The translations under genes were made by a program, and so were the position numbers. The notes beneath the pieces are model-generated. The model was given only the letters and a program-made list of their open reading frames with translations, ran no database searches and had not been told where the DNA came from. Below, one piece after another: positions 54,062 through 63,393 of a DNA stretch of 64,000 nt (the first letter of the stretch is position 1; each line of letters starts with the position of its first letter). Source of the DNA: Fibrobacterota bacterium (GTDB taxonomy: Bacteria; Fibrobacterota; Chitinivibrionia; Chitinivibrionales; FEN-1185); contig PLWQ01000040.1 in NCBI GenBank assembly GCA_003165595.1, positions 118,182 through 182,181 on the forward strand. The letters run 5' to 3'.

Positions 54062-54877
54062 ATGGGGTTTGAAATAACCGATTTTGCGCACGACGTTCTG
54101 GACAGAAGCCGTGAAATTCCGGTGGTGGTCGATTTCTGGGCCGAATGGTGCGCGCCGTGCCGGGTTCTCGGACCCATTCTCGAAAAGCTGGCTGCCCAAA
54201 ATGCCGGCAGGTGGGTATTGGCAAAAGTCAATACCGAGGAACACCAGGACATCGCCGTCAAATACAAGATAGGGAGCATACCCGACGTGAAGCTCTTTAT
54301 CGACGGGACGGTGGTCGATGGGTTCTTGGGCGCATTGCCCGAGTACGCTATTGTCAAGTGGCTCAAGAATGCGATCCCCGGAGAATTTGACGACCGGATT
54401 GCGGAATCGCTGGACCTGCTCAAGAGCGGCCGAACCGATGATGCCGCCTTCCTTCTCGAACAGGTCCTCGAAGCAGAACCGGAAAATGAAGAAGCGAAAG
54501 TACTGCTGGGAAGGGCGATTGTTTTTACCGATCCCGGCCGTGCGGCGTCCCTGTGCGCGGGGATCGATGTGACGAATGAATTGTACGGCACCGCGGAAGC
54601 GCTCCTTCAGTACGCCCGGCTTTTCGGAAAAAGAAACGCTCCCGGTTTGTTGGCCGAAGCCCCTGTCAAGACCCTGTATCTTGACGCAATAGATTCTCTT
54701 GCGCGTCAGGATTATGACTCGGCGCTCGAAAAAATGATCCGGGTCATGGGCGAGGACCGCGCCTATGATGACGACGGCGCCAGGAAGACCTGCATCGCCG
54801 TTTTCCATTTCCTCGGAGAAGAGCACGAAATAACGAAGAAACACAGGCATGCATTCGGCATGGTTCTCAATGCATAG
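54062..54877 (+). CDS. cnoX: CnoX/YbbN-like thioredoxin-TPR co-chaperone
   Basis: 271 residues; ATG has only a weak ribosome-binding site (GGCTGG). Residues about 5-105 are a thioredoxin domain with the active site WAEWCAPCRVLGPILEKLA (WCAPC, both cysteines kept) and the cis-Pro region GSIPDVKLFIDG. Residues about 115-200 contain helical TPR-like repeats (SLDLLKSGRTDDAAFLLEQV, AEPENEEAKVLLGRAIV), and the rest is helical. This layout is that of CnoX (YbbN), a chaperone that protects proteins from over-oxidation and hands them to GroEL or DnaK. The E. coli protein has lost one active-site Cys; here both are present, so it may also act as a reductase. Confidence 0.85.
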   Translation: MGFEITDFAHDVLDRSREIPVVVDFWAEWCAPCRVLGPILEKLAAQNAGRWVLAKVNTEEHQDIAVKYKIGSIPDVKLFIDGTVVDGFLGALPEYAIVKWLKNAIPGEFDDRIAESLDLLKSGRTDDAAFLLEQVLEAEPENEEAKVLLGRAIVFTDPGRAASLCAGIDVTNELYGTAEALLQYARLFGKRNAPGLLAEAPVKTLYLDAIDSLARQDYDSALEKMIRVMGEDRAYDDDGARKTCIAVFHFLGEEHEITKKHRHAFGMVLNA

Positions 54878-55214
54878 GGCCGCTTGGAGAAAATCAATTG
54901 CGGTCGAGCGCGTTCTTTCTCCGCATCGGGATCTTTGTCGAAAACCGTATACCTTGCTCTCATTGAAAAAAATGCTTATATTATTACTGCTGATCGAATA
55001 GCTTGGGGGCTGTGGGGGAGAACCGGCGCATTCAGATCAGATAAGCACTGCTTCCTTTTCCGGTTTTACACCTGCATCAAATCATCCCCCTGGCGGTGTT
55101 GCTGTCATTTTACCGATTAACGAATTGATCGAACCGGTTGCCGTACCACGCGCGACCGGTGCTACGATCATCAATGATTCTACGTCATTTACCTTGAAAA
55201 GGTTGGAGGGTGCA
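54878..55214. other. Intergenic region upstream of the GH64-like gene
   Basis: About 340 bases. An AT-rich stretch (TTGCTC, 17 bases, TATATT, around 54956-54984) could serve as a promoter for the glucanase gene; no terminator hairpin is clear after the thioredoxin gene. Confidence 0.35.
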
Positions 55215-56846
55215 ATGAAAAATCTCGCTGTACTGTGCATGATGATGGCGTTCCTAACCGGAACCGTTTTTTCTCAAACAGTCAACATCTGCGGAACGGT
55301 AACGGATGAAACCGGGAAGCCGCTTATTCACACCGTGCTCAGGCTCAGCAATACAACCTATGATAACGGCTACTGGGCGACTGCCGCCTACATGGCGACA
55401 ACCGATCAAAATGGCCATTACCATCTGGGAGCCGGTATATGCACGGATATCGTAGTGAACAACGCTCTTCCGAAAGGCGAGGTTTTCGCACGGCCAACCT
55501 GTTCGGGCGGCAAGGTCCTTTTCAGTACGCCTGCCGGCGGCAGTCTGGTCCGGATGAGCCTTTACGACCTGTCCGGACGGTGCGTGCGTGAGGTATTCAA
55601 CAAAAGTCTTTCCCTTGGCAACTATGCGGTAACGATTGATACGAGGAATATCGCATCGCAATTTTATGTGCTGCGGGTGACCATCAACGGCGCTTCCACC
55701 GTTTTCCGGCTCCAGACGGCATCGCATTCTTCCACTGGAACGGTGATCCAGAGCGGTCCCGGTTTCCGGACCCGGATGGAAAAACTGGCGGCTGCAAACA
55801 TCGTCGATACCCTTCATGCCACGGAGCCCGGCTATAGCCTCGGCGTTACACCCTTAACCTCGCTCACGAGCAAATGCGATTTCACCTTGACAAAAATCAC
55901 CACCTGGAACGGTGATAAAAACGCCTTCTGGGGCGATACGAGCACCTATCCAAAGGCTGGTTCAACCCCGCAATACATCCTTTTAAACAGGACAAACGGC
56001 AAATGGCCGGACAGCAAAATAGGCTGGACCACCACCAGAGGAGGCGCCACCACGCCCTTCTCACAAACCAACATGAAACCGCTCGGGGGCGGGCTGTTCA
56101 TTTATGTAGCTCCCGGCGATTCAAATATGAGATATTTCGATTTCCTTGAAGTAAATGGCGGCGGCGCCAGCTTTTTGGGCAACACCACCCGTGTTGACGG
56201 ATGGAGGCTTCCCATCACGTTCCGGATTAAAACCACCGACGGCAAAGACACGGTCATGGGCGACGACTACTCGCTTTACTTCCAATCGCGCGAATCGAAA
56301 TTCGCCGAATATATCAATGAGGTTCCGAAGGAGTTCACCTGGGAGGCCACGCACGATTTCGCGAATATCTGGGCCCCGCATAAAATGGACCCATTCCCCT
56401 TCCGGTCCACCGGCCCCTACGGCGCATACTACACACGATACCAGGATTCGGTCGTCAAAAACTATGTCAAGGATCCGCTCTGGGTGAATAAACCGGGCTA
56501 CGGCGCGCCCGCCAATGATCCCGGCGCCTATCCGACAGTGCCGCAAGCCGACGATATCTTTGCCTGCACGGGGCCGAACCCGTCAATCGGTGCTTCACCT
56601 ATTTGGTCGGCTGCCATGAACCGGCATGTCGCCCATCTGCCGCAAGGTGTTGACTGTTATAATTGGAGCTATGTCGATACCGCTACTTATTATACAGACG
56701 CACCTGCAAATTTCTATTCCCGCTGGTGTCATAGGCGAGCCATCAACAACTATTGCTACGGTTTCCCCTATGATGACAATGGAGATCATGAGGCATACAT
56801 TTCCATCGGCAACATCCAGTGGATGGCGGTAGCGATCGGGTGGTAG
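55215..56846 (+). CDS. Secreted GH64-like beta-1,3-glucanase with nested N-terminal domains
   Basis: 543 residues from ATG at 55215, after GGAGGG. Signal peptide (VLCMMMAFLTGTVFSQ). Residues about 22-75 start a carboxypeptidase-regulatory-like domain (VNICGTVTDETGKPLIHTVL, MATTDQNGHYHLGAG) that resumes at IVDTLHATEPGYSLGV. A FlgD-like domain is inserted (VRMSLYDLSGRCVREVF, ASQFYVLRVTING). About 235-543 resemble GH64 laminaripentaose-producing beta-1,3-glucanases: YFDFLEVNGGGASFLGNTTR, VDGWRLPITFRI and the C-terminal NNYCYGFPYDDNGDHEAYIS. Cleaves beta-1,3-glucan (fungal or algal walls). Catalytic Glu and Asp were not individually assigned. Confidence 0.75.
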   Translation: MKNLAVLCMMMAFLTGTVFSQTVNICGTVTDETGKPLIHTVLRLSNTTYDNGYWATAAYMATTDQNGHYHLGAGICTDIVVNNALPKGEVFARPTCSGGKVLFSTPAGGSLVRMSLYDLSGRCVREVFNKSLSLGNYAVTIDTRNIASQFYVLRVTINGASTVFRLQTASHSSTGTVIQSGPGFRTRMEKLAAANIVDTLHATEPGYSLGVTPLTSLTSKCDFTLTKITTWNGDKNAFWGDTSTYPKAGSTPQYILLNRTNGKWPDSKIGWTTTRGGATTPFSQTNMKPLGGGLFIYVAPGDSNMRYFDFLEVNGGGASFLGNTTRVDGWRLPITFRIKTTDGKDTVMGDDYSLYFQSRESKFAEYINEVPKEFTWEATHDFANIWAPHKMDPFPFRSTGPYGAYYTRYQDSVVKNYVKDPLWVNKPGYGAPANDPGAYPTVPQADDIFACTGPNPSIGASPIWSAAMNRHVAHLPQGVDCYNWSYVDTATYYTDAPANFYSRWCHRRAINNYCYGFPYDDNGDHEAYISIGNIQWMAVAIGW

Positions 56847-57281
56847 GAGTTTTGCGGGGCCGGCTGTTTACGTACGACTATTATCGGCGCGAAGCGCCGC
56901 AGGATGGATGCGGCGTCGTGTCGGAGCAAGTTCGATTCGCATGATTCCTGCGCTAATCACCAATTTTGGTTGGATAGGCGAGGGCCGGCACGCCAGGGGT
57001 GTTTGCACACTTGTCCTTGTTCGGGTGATCGTTTTCAATGGTAATTGCTGGAGGAAAGTAACGCATCCATGTGAATGCATTTTTTTCTGCCTTATATACA
57101 AATATATCCCCTAATTAAATTTCCTGAATATCTTCATCATGTTTTTTCCCCTTGATCGGCCTTACATTAGTTTATGCCGGGTTGGTCCCGATTGTGCCCG
57201 GGCAGATGCGTTGCAGTTGCCGGACAAGACACCGTCCTTTTTGTTGCACTATTAAGATACTTCCTTAGAAGGAGCGTATCT
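56847..57281. other. Intergenic region between GH64-like and beta-helix genes
   Basis: About 435 bases. It contains the second copy of the shared upstream module (57091-57169). Nothing else identified. Confidence 0.4.
57091..57169 (+). promoter_or_regulatory. Shared upstream module, copy B
   Basis: Starts CTTATATACAAATATATCCC and ends GGCCTTACATTA, with similar spacing to 48419-48494 (67 against 64 bases between the two blocks). It lies about 110 bases before the beta-helix gene start. Confidence 0.35.
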
Positions 57282-59558
57282 TTGTTAAGAACAGATTCCA
57301 AATCAATGCAACCCTTTCGAGCAACGATACGATTATTGGTCGTTGCCTGTTTCCTGTTTGGGCGCGCCTCGATATCGGTTTGTGCGGCCATCCAGGCCTC
57401 TTATTATGTGTCGCCGAGCGGCAGCGACACCAACCCCGGCACGCTCGCCCAGCCCTTCGCGACTATCGCCGGGGCGCGCGACGTGGTCCGCACCGTGAAC
57501 CGCCCCATGACCGGCGATATATACGTCTACCTGCGCTGCGGCACGTACTACACGGCCGTGCCCATCGTCTTTGACCAGAATGACGGGGGAGCGAACGGCT
57601 TCTCGGTGATTTACAAAGCATACAGCAACAACGGCGTGGACGAGAAGCCGGTCATTAGCGGCGGCGTTCCGGTCACGGGCTGGACCGTGCAGGGCGGCGG
57701 CATCTACAAGGCGACCTTGAACAGGGACACGAAACTGCGCTGCCTCTATGTAAACGGGGTACGGTCGAGGATGGCGGAAGTACTTAACAAGCAGGCGTCC
57801 GGCACGTCCGGCACGTTTACGGTCGCGGGCACTGAAGCCTGGGCGCAGACGAGCGGGTCGACTTTCGATGCGCTGACGTTCAGTTCATCGGTCCTCCCTG
57901 CCTATGCCAATCCCGGCGATGTCGAAATCGAGTGGAACTGGCAATGGTGCGACAATATCGCATGTGTCAGGGATATGACGACCTCCGGCGCAACGACGAC
58001 CGTCAGTTTGCAACAGCCGACGGGCGCCATAGCGGCAAAATTGAGATGGGGAGCGCTTGGCGTCACGGACGGATACGGGGCAAAGTACAATTTTACTTTC
58101 AGAAACGCTTTTGAATTGCTTACAAGTCCCGGCCAGTTCTATTTCAATAAAGCAACCCACACGCTCTATTATTACAGCCGGGGCGAGAACATGAACACCG
58201 CCACGGTCATCGCACCTGTCAGCGAAGGACTGCTGCAAATCTACGGAGCGTCAACCACGAATCGTGTTCAAAATCTGCAGTTTTACGGCATAACTTTCAT
58301 GCACGACCACTGTTCGCTGTTCGATGTCGCGGGTTCAAAAGGGTTCGTCGGGTCGCAGAGCTCGGCGGTCTTCTATAAGTTCCGCTCCGACGGCGACCAT
58401 AACGCCGCCTATTTCACAAACGAGGATTTGCCGCAGGCAACGATTGACGTGAGGAACTGCGACTCACTGCGCATCGAACGGTGCAGATTCCTGCAATGCA
58501 ACAACGTGATCGCGGTCAATCTGGAAAACGACGTGATCAACAGCGCGGTCATCGGCAATGTCTTCAAGGACCTGGCCGGCAACACGGTCAACATCGCGCA
58601 CCCGCAGCACTACAAAATCGGCGACGGGCCAAAATTCCCGTCCGGAATCGAAGGCGTGTGTCAGAACAATGTTGTGAAGGACAATTTCGCACGGAACCTC
58701 TCCTCGGATTTTTTACGGGTCGAGGGCATTACGGGTTACCATATCGAAGGGCTGGAGATTTCGCATAATGACCTGAGCCATATGCCTTACGGCGCGATCG
58801 CGATAGGATGGTATTGGGGGGCTTCGGGATCGATCCCGCCGTCGACAGTGATGAACAACATCACCATCAGCTATAATAAAGTCGGGAACGATCATCTGGT
58901 ATTGCATGACGGGGGGACGATTTACGTGATGAATTCCTCGCCCAATTCCCAAATAGTAAGGAACTACACGATTAATGGAGCCATGGCAATAATGCCGGAC
59001 GAAGGATCGGGCCTCTGGGCAATCAACAACAATGTTGTGGATAAGGCGGCCGGTTTCTGGCTGTATCTCTGGAGTAACACCATCCACAATATCGTCACGG
59101 ACAATAACTATACCAGCCAGCCGAGTTACCAGAACAACGGCACCAATTGCCCTATCACCAATACGCATAACGAAAGTGGAAACCCCTGGTCGGCCGCGGC
59201 CCGGGCCATTATCAACGCAGCCGGCATCGAAGCCGCGTACCAAAGCATCATAACCGACACGCTTGCGCCGCAGGCTTGTCCTGCGACTGGTGTGATAAAC
59301 AAGAAGAATAATAGTGCAATTGATGATTTTTCCGTCCGGCTCCTGGGACACCAGATAATATTTCCATCTGAATTTGCAGGGAAATCATTTTCTGTAAACA
59401 TCCTGGATCTTCAGGGCCGGCTCATTCAGAAAATGACATTTGATAAAAGCCATCCGGCAAAGCCGGCGCAGCGAATAGATTTGGGCAGAGGGACATTCCT
59501 GGTGAAATGCAGCATAGACAATCGGCTTGTGACGCTGAAACTGGTTAATGTCCGGTAA
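57282..59558 (+). CDS. Secreted right-handed parallel beta-helix protein with C-terminal tail
   Basis: 758 residues. I choose TTG at 57282, seven bases after AAGGAG, over ATG 57306, which has no ribosome-binding site. Signal peptide (ATIRLLVVACFLFGRASISV). Residues about 40-110 carry YYVSPSGSDTNPGTLAQPFA and the loop GDIYVYLRCGTYY, the start of polysaccharide-lyase/GH-type parallel beta-helix proteins (PVISGGVPVTGW follows). The helix body (about 320-630) repeats N-N-x-I/V rungs (IERCRFLQCNNVIAVNLEND, GLEISHNDLSHMPYGAIAIG). About 680-758 is the FlgD-like tail (SVNILDLQGRLIQKMTFDKS, GRGTFLVKCS). Similar proteins include GH141 and related families, but no catalytic site is assignable. Confidence 0.75.
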   Translation: MLRTDSKSMQPFRATIRLLVVACFLFGRASISVCAAIQASYYVSPSGSDTNPGTLAQPFATIAGARDVVRTVNRPMTGDIYVYLRCGTYYTAVPIVFDQNDGGANGFSVIYKAYSNNGVDEKPVISGGVPVTGWTVQGGGIYKATLNRDTKLRCLYVNGVRSRMAEVLNKQASGTSGTFTVAGTEAWAQTSGSTFDALTFSSSVLPAYANPGDVEIEWNWQWCDNIACVRDMTTSGATTTVSLQQPTGAIAAKLRWGALGVTDGYGAKYNFTFRNAFELLTSPGQFYFNKATHTLYYYSRGENMNTATVIAPVSEGLLQIYGASTTNRVQNLQFYGITFMHDHCSLFDVAGSKGFVGSQSSAVFYKFRSDGDHNAAYFTNEDLPQATIDVRNCDSLRIERCRFLQCNNVIAVNLENDVINSAVIGNVFKDLAGNTVNIAHPQHYKIGDGPKFPSGIEGVCQNNVVKDNFARNLSSDFLRVEGITGYHIEGLEISHNDLSHMPYGAIAIGWYWGASGSIPPSTVMNNITISYNKVGNDHLVLHDGGTIYVMNSSPNSQIVRNYTINGAMAIMPDEGSGLWAINNNVVDKAAGFWLYLWSNTIHNIVTDNNYTSQPSYQNNGTNCPITNTHNESGNPWSAAARAIINAAGIEAAYQSIITDTLAPQACPATGVINKKNNSAIDDFSVRLLGHQIIFPSEFAGKSFSVNILDLQGRLIQKMTFDKSHPAKPAQRIDLGRGTFLVKCSIDNRLVTLKLVNVR

Positions 59559-59908
59559 GCGTCTCCCAGTCTAACGAGCTTCCGATAAAGCTTCTTGGTG
59601 TTTGACCTTCGGTACCTGCAAGTAAATTGGTCTTAGCCCGCCGGCCGGCATCGGGTCTATCAATTTACGCCCTTCATTTAAGACAAAATATTCAATTCCG
59701 GAATTTTCTAATGCCTTTTTCGCAAAAGCAAATTGTGGTTCGAATAGTTGGACAAAGGTTGCACGCTCATCAAGCCTGCCCTGAGTTTATCGAAGAATGT
59801 GAAACCCCGTTGCCAAAGTTGACACAGAGCCGCCTAATCCTTATATTCCCAAGAGGAGAGGGGCGCGTGAACCTCTGTCCAATCAACCGAACAAAAGGGG
59901 GGGATTTT
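59559..59908. other. Intergenic region upstream of the GH2-like gene
   Basis: About 350 bases. CCTGAGTTTATCGAAGAATG at 59779-59798 resembles a dispersed repeat word seen in many bacterial genomes. No gene; long antisense frames from the GH2 gene end here. Confidence 0.4.
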
Positions 59909-62737
59909 ATGCAACGGAACACGATGCTGGCGGCTGCGCTCATTGCGGCCGCAGGAGCTGCAATCTGCCTGGCGGAAACCTACAGCCCTGAGCCGAGCGA
60001 CAGGGTGGACATCAACATGGGCGTTACACCATGGATGTTCACAAAAGGAGATCCGATAGGAGCGACCACTGTGGCGTTTAACGACGCAGGGTGGAAGACA
60101 GTCGGGGTGCCGCACACCGTCAACGACGATGACACCTACATCAACAACATCAGCGGCGACGGGGCTACCTATGGCGGTATGATGTGCTACCGGAAGCACT
60201 TCACGCTTTCCCCGTCGTATGCCGGCCGTAAAGTCTTCATTGAATTCGGAGGGGCCAACGTCGCCGCCGCGGTATATATCAACGGGACCTTTATTAAAGG
60301 CAACAGCACGCTGGATACTCAAGCCACGTATGCGTACGGTTTCGAACCATTCATCGTCGATGCGACGCCCTACGTGCATTTCGACGGGACCGACAATATT
60401 CTCGCCGTACGCGTCAGCAATTCCGGCGCAATCTATACCGATCCGGGGTTTGGGGGCGAGCCGCGGTTCGGGCAGCACGACGGAGGCCTCTTTCGCCCGG
60501 TTTGGATGCGTATTACCAACAAAGTATACGTCCCGGCAAACATCTATTCCGTCGTGAGCAACTGGGGGACCTGCGTCGGAACGGTTCTCGCAAGCGATGC
60601 CACCGCGACCGTGCGCATGATGACTAATGTCATGAACGAAAGCGGCGCGACGCAGAGCGTCACGGTAACCACCAAGGTGGTCGACGACCAGAACAACGTG
60701 GTCTTGACCGAACAAAGCGTGCAATCGGTCGGTAACGGCACAAGCGCCGTTTTCGACCAGAGCGGCGACATCGCCAACCCGAAGCTGTGGTACCCGGCCA
60801 ACAGTCCCTGGGGAAAGCCCAACATGCACAAGGTTTATCATATTGTCAAGGTCGGCGGGACCACGGTCGATGTTTTCACCAGCCCGCTCGGGATCCGGAA
60901 AATCACGTGGGACACCGACTATCCCTATATCAACGGCCACATGCACTACATGTGGGGCATGGCGGGCCGTTATAATTATCCGGCGCTCGGCTCGGCAGTG
61001 CCCGACGAGCTGTTGTGGAAAGATGTCAAGCTGACCGCCGATTGCGGCGGTACGAGCTGGCGGCCCGGCCACTCCTCCTGCGCGCATGAGTTCGTGGAGG
61101 CGTGCGACGCGTTCGGCGTCATGGTCGATCAGCCCAGCGGCGACGGCGAGGGCGCGTTCCAGGCCAACAACCTCAGGCCGATTACAATTCAATTCAAGAC
61201 CCAGTTGCATCGCGACATGATAGTCCATGACCGCAACCACCCCAGCATTCTCATGTGGGAAGTCACCAACGCCGGTATTATCGACAGCCTCGCGCGGTCG
61301 CTCAAGGCGCTTGCGCTGCAATGGGACCCCATCGAACAACGGGCCCAGTCGGACCGGTCGTATGGTGACGGCTGCAAAGCCGGAATCTCCGATGTCATAG
61401 AGTGTTCTTCGTCGGGGTGCGAAGCCGGACAAAAAAATGGGGGGGTGGGAACTTGCGGCAAATTTCCGGCGTATGGCGCGGAAGCGTGGGATGCCGGGCC
61501 GGCCCGGGCGTCCCGCTTTGCGTATGACCATGAGCTTGAGTTCGCGGGTCCCTACATGCAGAACTGGAAAGCCTCCTGGAAAGCGGACGCGTTCGGCCTC
61601 GCGCATTGGTACCTTGCCGAGCCGCCGGGTGAGGCCGGGACCTTTCTGGGCGATGCCCGCACCGCGCGATCGTTCGGGTCGTCGGTGATGGATGCGAATC
61701 GTATTCCGAAATTGTTGTATAACATCTACCGCGTCGCCTGGATTCCCTATTCGATCAAGCCCGGCGTTGCAATCGCGCACCATTGGAATAGAACGGGAAC
61801 CGTGCGTGTTAACGTGTTCAGCAACTGTCCTAAAGTCCGGTTATCGCTGAATGGAACCAGCCTTGGAGAAAAAGTTCCCAACACGGCCGACGGCGGGGGC
61901 GATGCGAGCTGGAGAGACCAGGGTACGACGCTCATTTCCTATCAATGCTATTGGGACGTCGCCTGGGCGGCGGGTACGCTCAAGGCTGATGGGCTCGATT
62001 CCAGCGGCAACGTCGTCTGCTCCGATCAAAAAGTGACGGCCGGCGACCCCGACCATATTAAATTGACCGTGGATCCGAACCTGCAAAAGCCCGACGGGAC
62101 CTTCTTCCAGATCACCGCGAACGGAACGGATTGCGCGACTATCCTCGCCACCGTTGTTGACAAAAGCAACAACTGGTGCCCGACCGCCGTTAATCCGGTT
62201 ACGTTTGCCGTTACCGGCCCGTGCGAATACCGCGGCGGCACCGACGCCTTCGTCACCGCAGGACAACCGGTCGGGTACCATGCACCGCTCGACCATGAAC
62301 TGAACGCCGAAGGCGGCATGTGTAAAGTAGCCGTGCGGTCGACTTTCACCTCCGGGACAGTGACCGTCACCGCCACTTCACCGGGGCTCGGACAGGGGAC
62401 GGCCGCGTACACCGTGTATCCGCTCGGCCAGGTTTCCACGATTTTTCGTCCTGGCAGCGCCGGGGGAATTTCGGGAAACGCTTTGCGCAACTTCGAAATA
62501 AGGGGCAAGGTTGTACGCTATTACCTCGAAACCCCCTCGGTCGTCGGCTTCGAAATGCTTGATCCGAGCGGGCGCGTCATCGGACGGATCGCCGGAGCCA
62601 GGCAGAGCGCAGGGTACCATACGGTACCGCTGCCGAATGGTTCGATTTCGGGAAAAAGCGGAAACGGAGTCTATTTCATCCGAAGTGCGGTGGATGGCAA
62701 ATACGTGAATGTCAAACGGATGATAGTGCTGAAGTAG
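59909..62737 (+). CDS. Secreted GH2-like glycoside hydrolase with C-terminal tail
   Basis: 942 residues from ATG at 59909, after AAGGGGGGG. Signal peptide (MLAAALIAAAGAAICLAE). Residues about 30-215 are the GH2 sugar-binding jelly-roll (GWKTVGVPHTVNDDDTYINN, YRKHFTLSPSYAGRKVFIEF, RFGQHDGGLFRPVWMRIT). About 215-320 is an Ig-like domain. About 325-610 is the barrel (ITWDTDYPYINGHMHYMWGM). The acid/base region reads RNHPSILMWEVTNAG, where N-E is usual, so the Glu is missing; a possible nucleophile is in HELEFAGPYMQNW. About 610-860 hold Ig-like domains. About 870-942 is the FlgD-like tail (EMLDPSGRVIGRIAG). It may be inactive or use another residue. Confidence 0.8.
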   Translation: MQRNTMLAAALIAAAGAAICLAETYSPEPSDRVDINMGVTPWMFTKGDPIGATTVAFNDAGWKTVGVPHTVNDDDTYINNISGDGATYGGMMCYRKHFTLSPSYAGRKVFIEFGGANVAAAVYINGTFIKGNSTLDTQATYAYGFEPFIVDATPYVHFDGTDNILAVRVSNSGAIYTDPGFGGEPRFGQHDGGLFRPVWMRITNKVYVPANIYSVVSNWGTCVGTVLASDATATVRMMTNVMNESGATQSVTVTTKVVDDQNNVVLTEQSVQSVGNGTSAVFDQSGDIANPKLWYPANSPWGKPNMHKVYHIVKVGGTTVDVFTSPLGIRKITWDTDYPYINGHMHYMWGMAGRYNYPALGSAVPDELLWKDVKLTADCGGTSWRPGHSSCAHEFVEACDAFGVMVDQPSGDGEGAFQANNLRPITIQFKTQLHRDMIVHDRNHPSILMWEVTNAGIIDSLARSLKALALQWDPIEQRAQSDRSYGDGCKAGISDVIECSSSGCEAGQKNGGVGTCGKFPAYGAEAWDAGPARASRFAYDHELEFAGPYMQNWKASWKADAFGLAHWYLAEPPGEAGTFLGDARTARSFGSSVMDANRIPKLLYNIYRVAWIPYSIKPGVAIAHHWNRTGTVRVNVFSNCPKVRLSLNGTSLGEKVPNTADGGGDASWRDQGTTLISYQCYWDVAWAAGTLKADGLDSSGNVVCSDQKVTAGDPDHIKLTVDPNLQKPDGTFFQITANGTDCATILATVVDKSNNWCPTAVNPVTFAVTGPCEYRGGTDAFVTAGQPVGYHAPLDHELNAEGGMCKVAVRSTFTSGTVTVTATSPGLGQGTAAYTVYPLGQVSTIFRPGSAGGISGNALRNFEIRGKVVRYYLETPSVVGFEMLDPSGRVIGRIAGARQSAGYHTVPLPNGSISGKSGNGVYFIRSAVDGKYVNVKRMIVLK

Positions 62738-62896
62738 CGCAGTCTGCAAAACAGGACTGCTTGGGTCGCGTCCTTTCTGATGGGCGTGAGCTTTGGCCGG
62801 GGACTACCCGATTATAGCCCGAGGTTTCGCCGGGAGTACCGTTGGGGCGGCAGTTGAGAGGGTAATCCCCAATATTTTGTTTATAAATACACAAAA

Positions 62897-63060
62897 TAAC
62901 GTTGGGGTTAACCTGCCGACGCGGGACTCAAAGGCCATGGATGGCCGGCGAGCACGCAGCAGGCGCACGAAGTGCACGACACCGGACGTGTCGTGTGAAA
63001 CGCGACCAAGGGGAGCGTTTGGGCCCCGCGATCGGTCATGGGTTGAACCGCTTGTTAGCC
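62897..63060 (-). repeat. attC-like site 1 (downstream of the MazF-like gene)
   Basis: On the minus strand it begins GGCTAACAAGCGGTTCAACC, ends GGTTAACCCCAACGTTA and has similar inverted ends (AAC...GGTTCAACC / GGTTAACC...GTT) as in integron attC sites. The MazF stop codon TAA lies in the first core. It is 164 bp, at the long end for attC, with an internal CACGACAC/GTGTCGTG hairpin (62975-62995). Confidence 0.4.
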
Positions 63061-63393
63061 CCCAATTATTTCTTTGAGGCCTTCAATTATTTGTTCTAAT
63101 ACTTGGCTTGTGACTTGACCGATTTTGCTATCGAGTCGTTCTACCGAAAGGGTTCTAATTTGGCTAATTTTAACCCACGAGTCTTTCGGCAAATCCTTTT
63201 TTCCGAGGTGGAAAGTCAGAGGAAATCCTGCTTTTTGTGGTTGGCTAGTTATTGCGAGGGCGATTACGGTTCCAGAATGTTGATTGAATACATCTTCACT
63301 AATAATTAAAACTGGGCGATGGCCAGCTTGCTCGTTTCCTCGGACCGGGTTTAGATCTGCCCAATAAATTTCTCCTCTTAGTATTTTTCCCAT
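63055..63393 (-). CDS. MazF/PemK-type toxin
   Basis: 112 residues. The MazF/PemK fold is shown by RGEIYWADLNPVRGNEQAGH with R-P-V-L-I-I-S after it, VIALAITSQPQKAGFPLTFH with the conserved T-S, and KISQIRTLSVERL with the conserved Q-I-R. These are ribosome-independent mRNA endonucleases. The gene overlaps the antitoxin gene by 16 bases and is noticeably AT-rich compared with its neighbours. Its stop codon TAA overlaps the first core of an attC-like site, as is common in integron gene cassettes. The terminus GLKEIIGG is normal. Intact. Confidence 0.92.
   Translation of the reverse strand: MGKILRGEIYWADLNPVRGNEQAGHRPVLIISEDVFNQHSGTVIALAITSQPQKAGFPLTFHLGKKDLPKDSWVKISQIRTLSVERLDSKIGQVTSQVLEQIIEGLKEIIGG

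Noticed and set aside
59834-61783. 649-codon open frame on the minus strand
   Set aside because: Antisense shadow of the GH2-like gene, which has signal peptide, ribosome-binding site and clear family motifs.
62739-62762. GCAGTC/GACTGC hairpin after the GH2 gene
   Set aside because: Weak stem with a long loop and no T-run; not called as a terminator.
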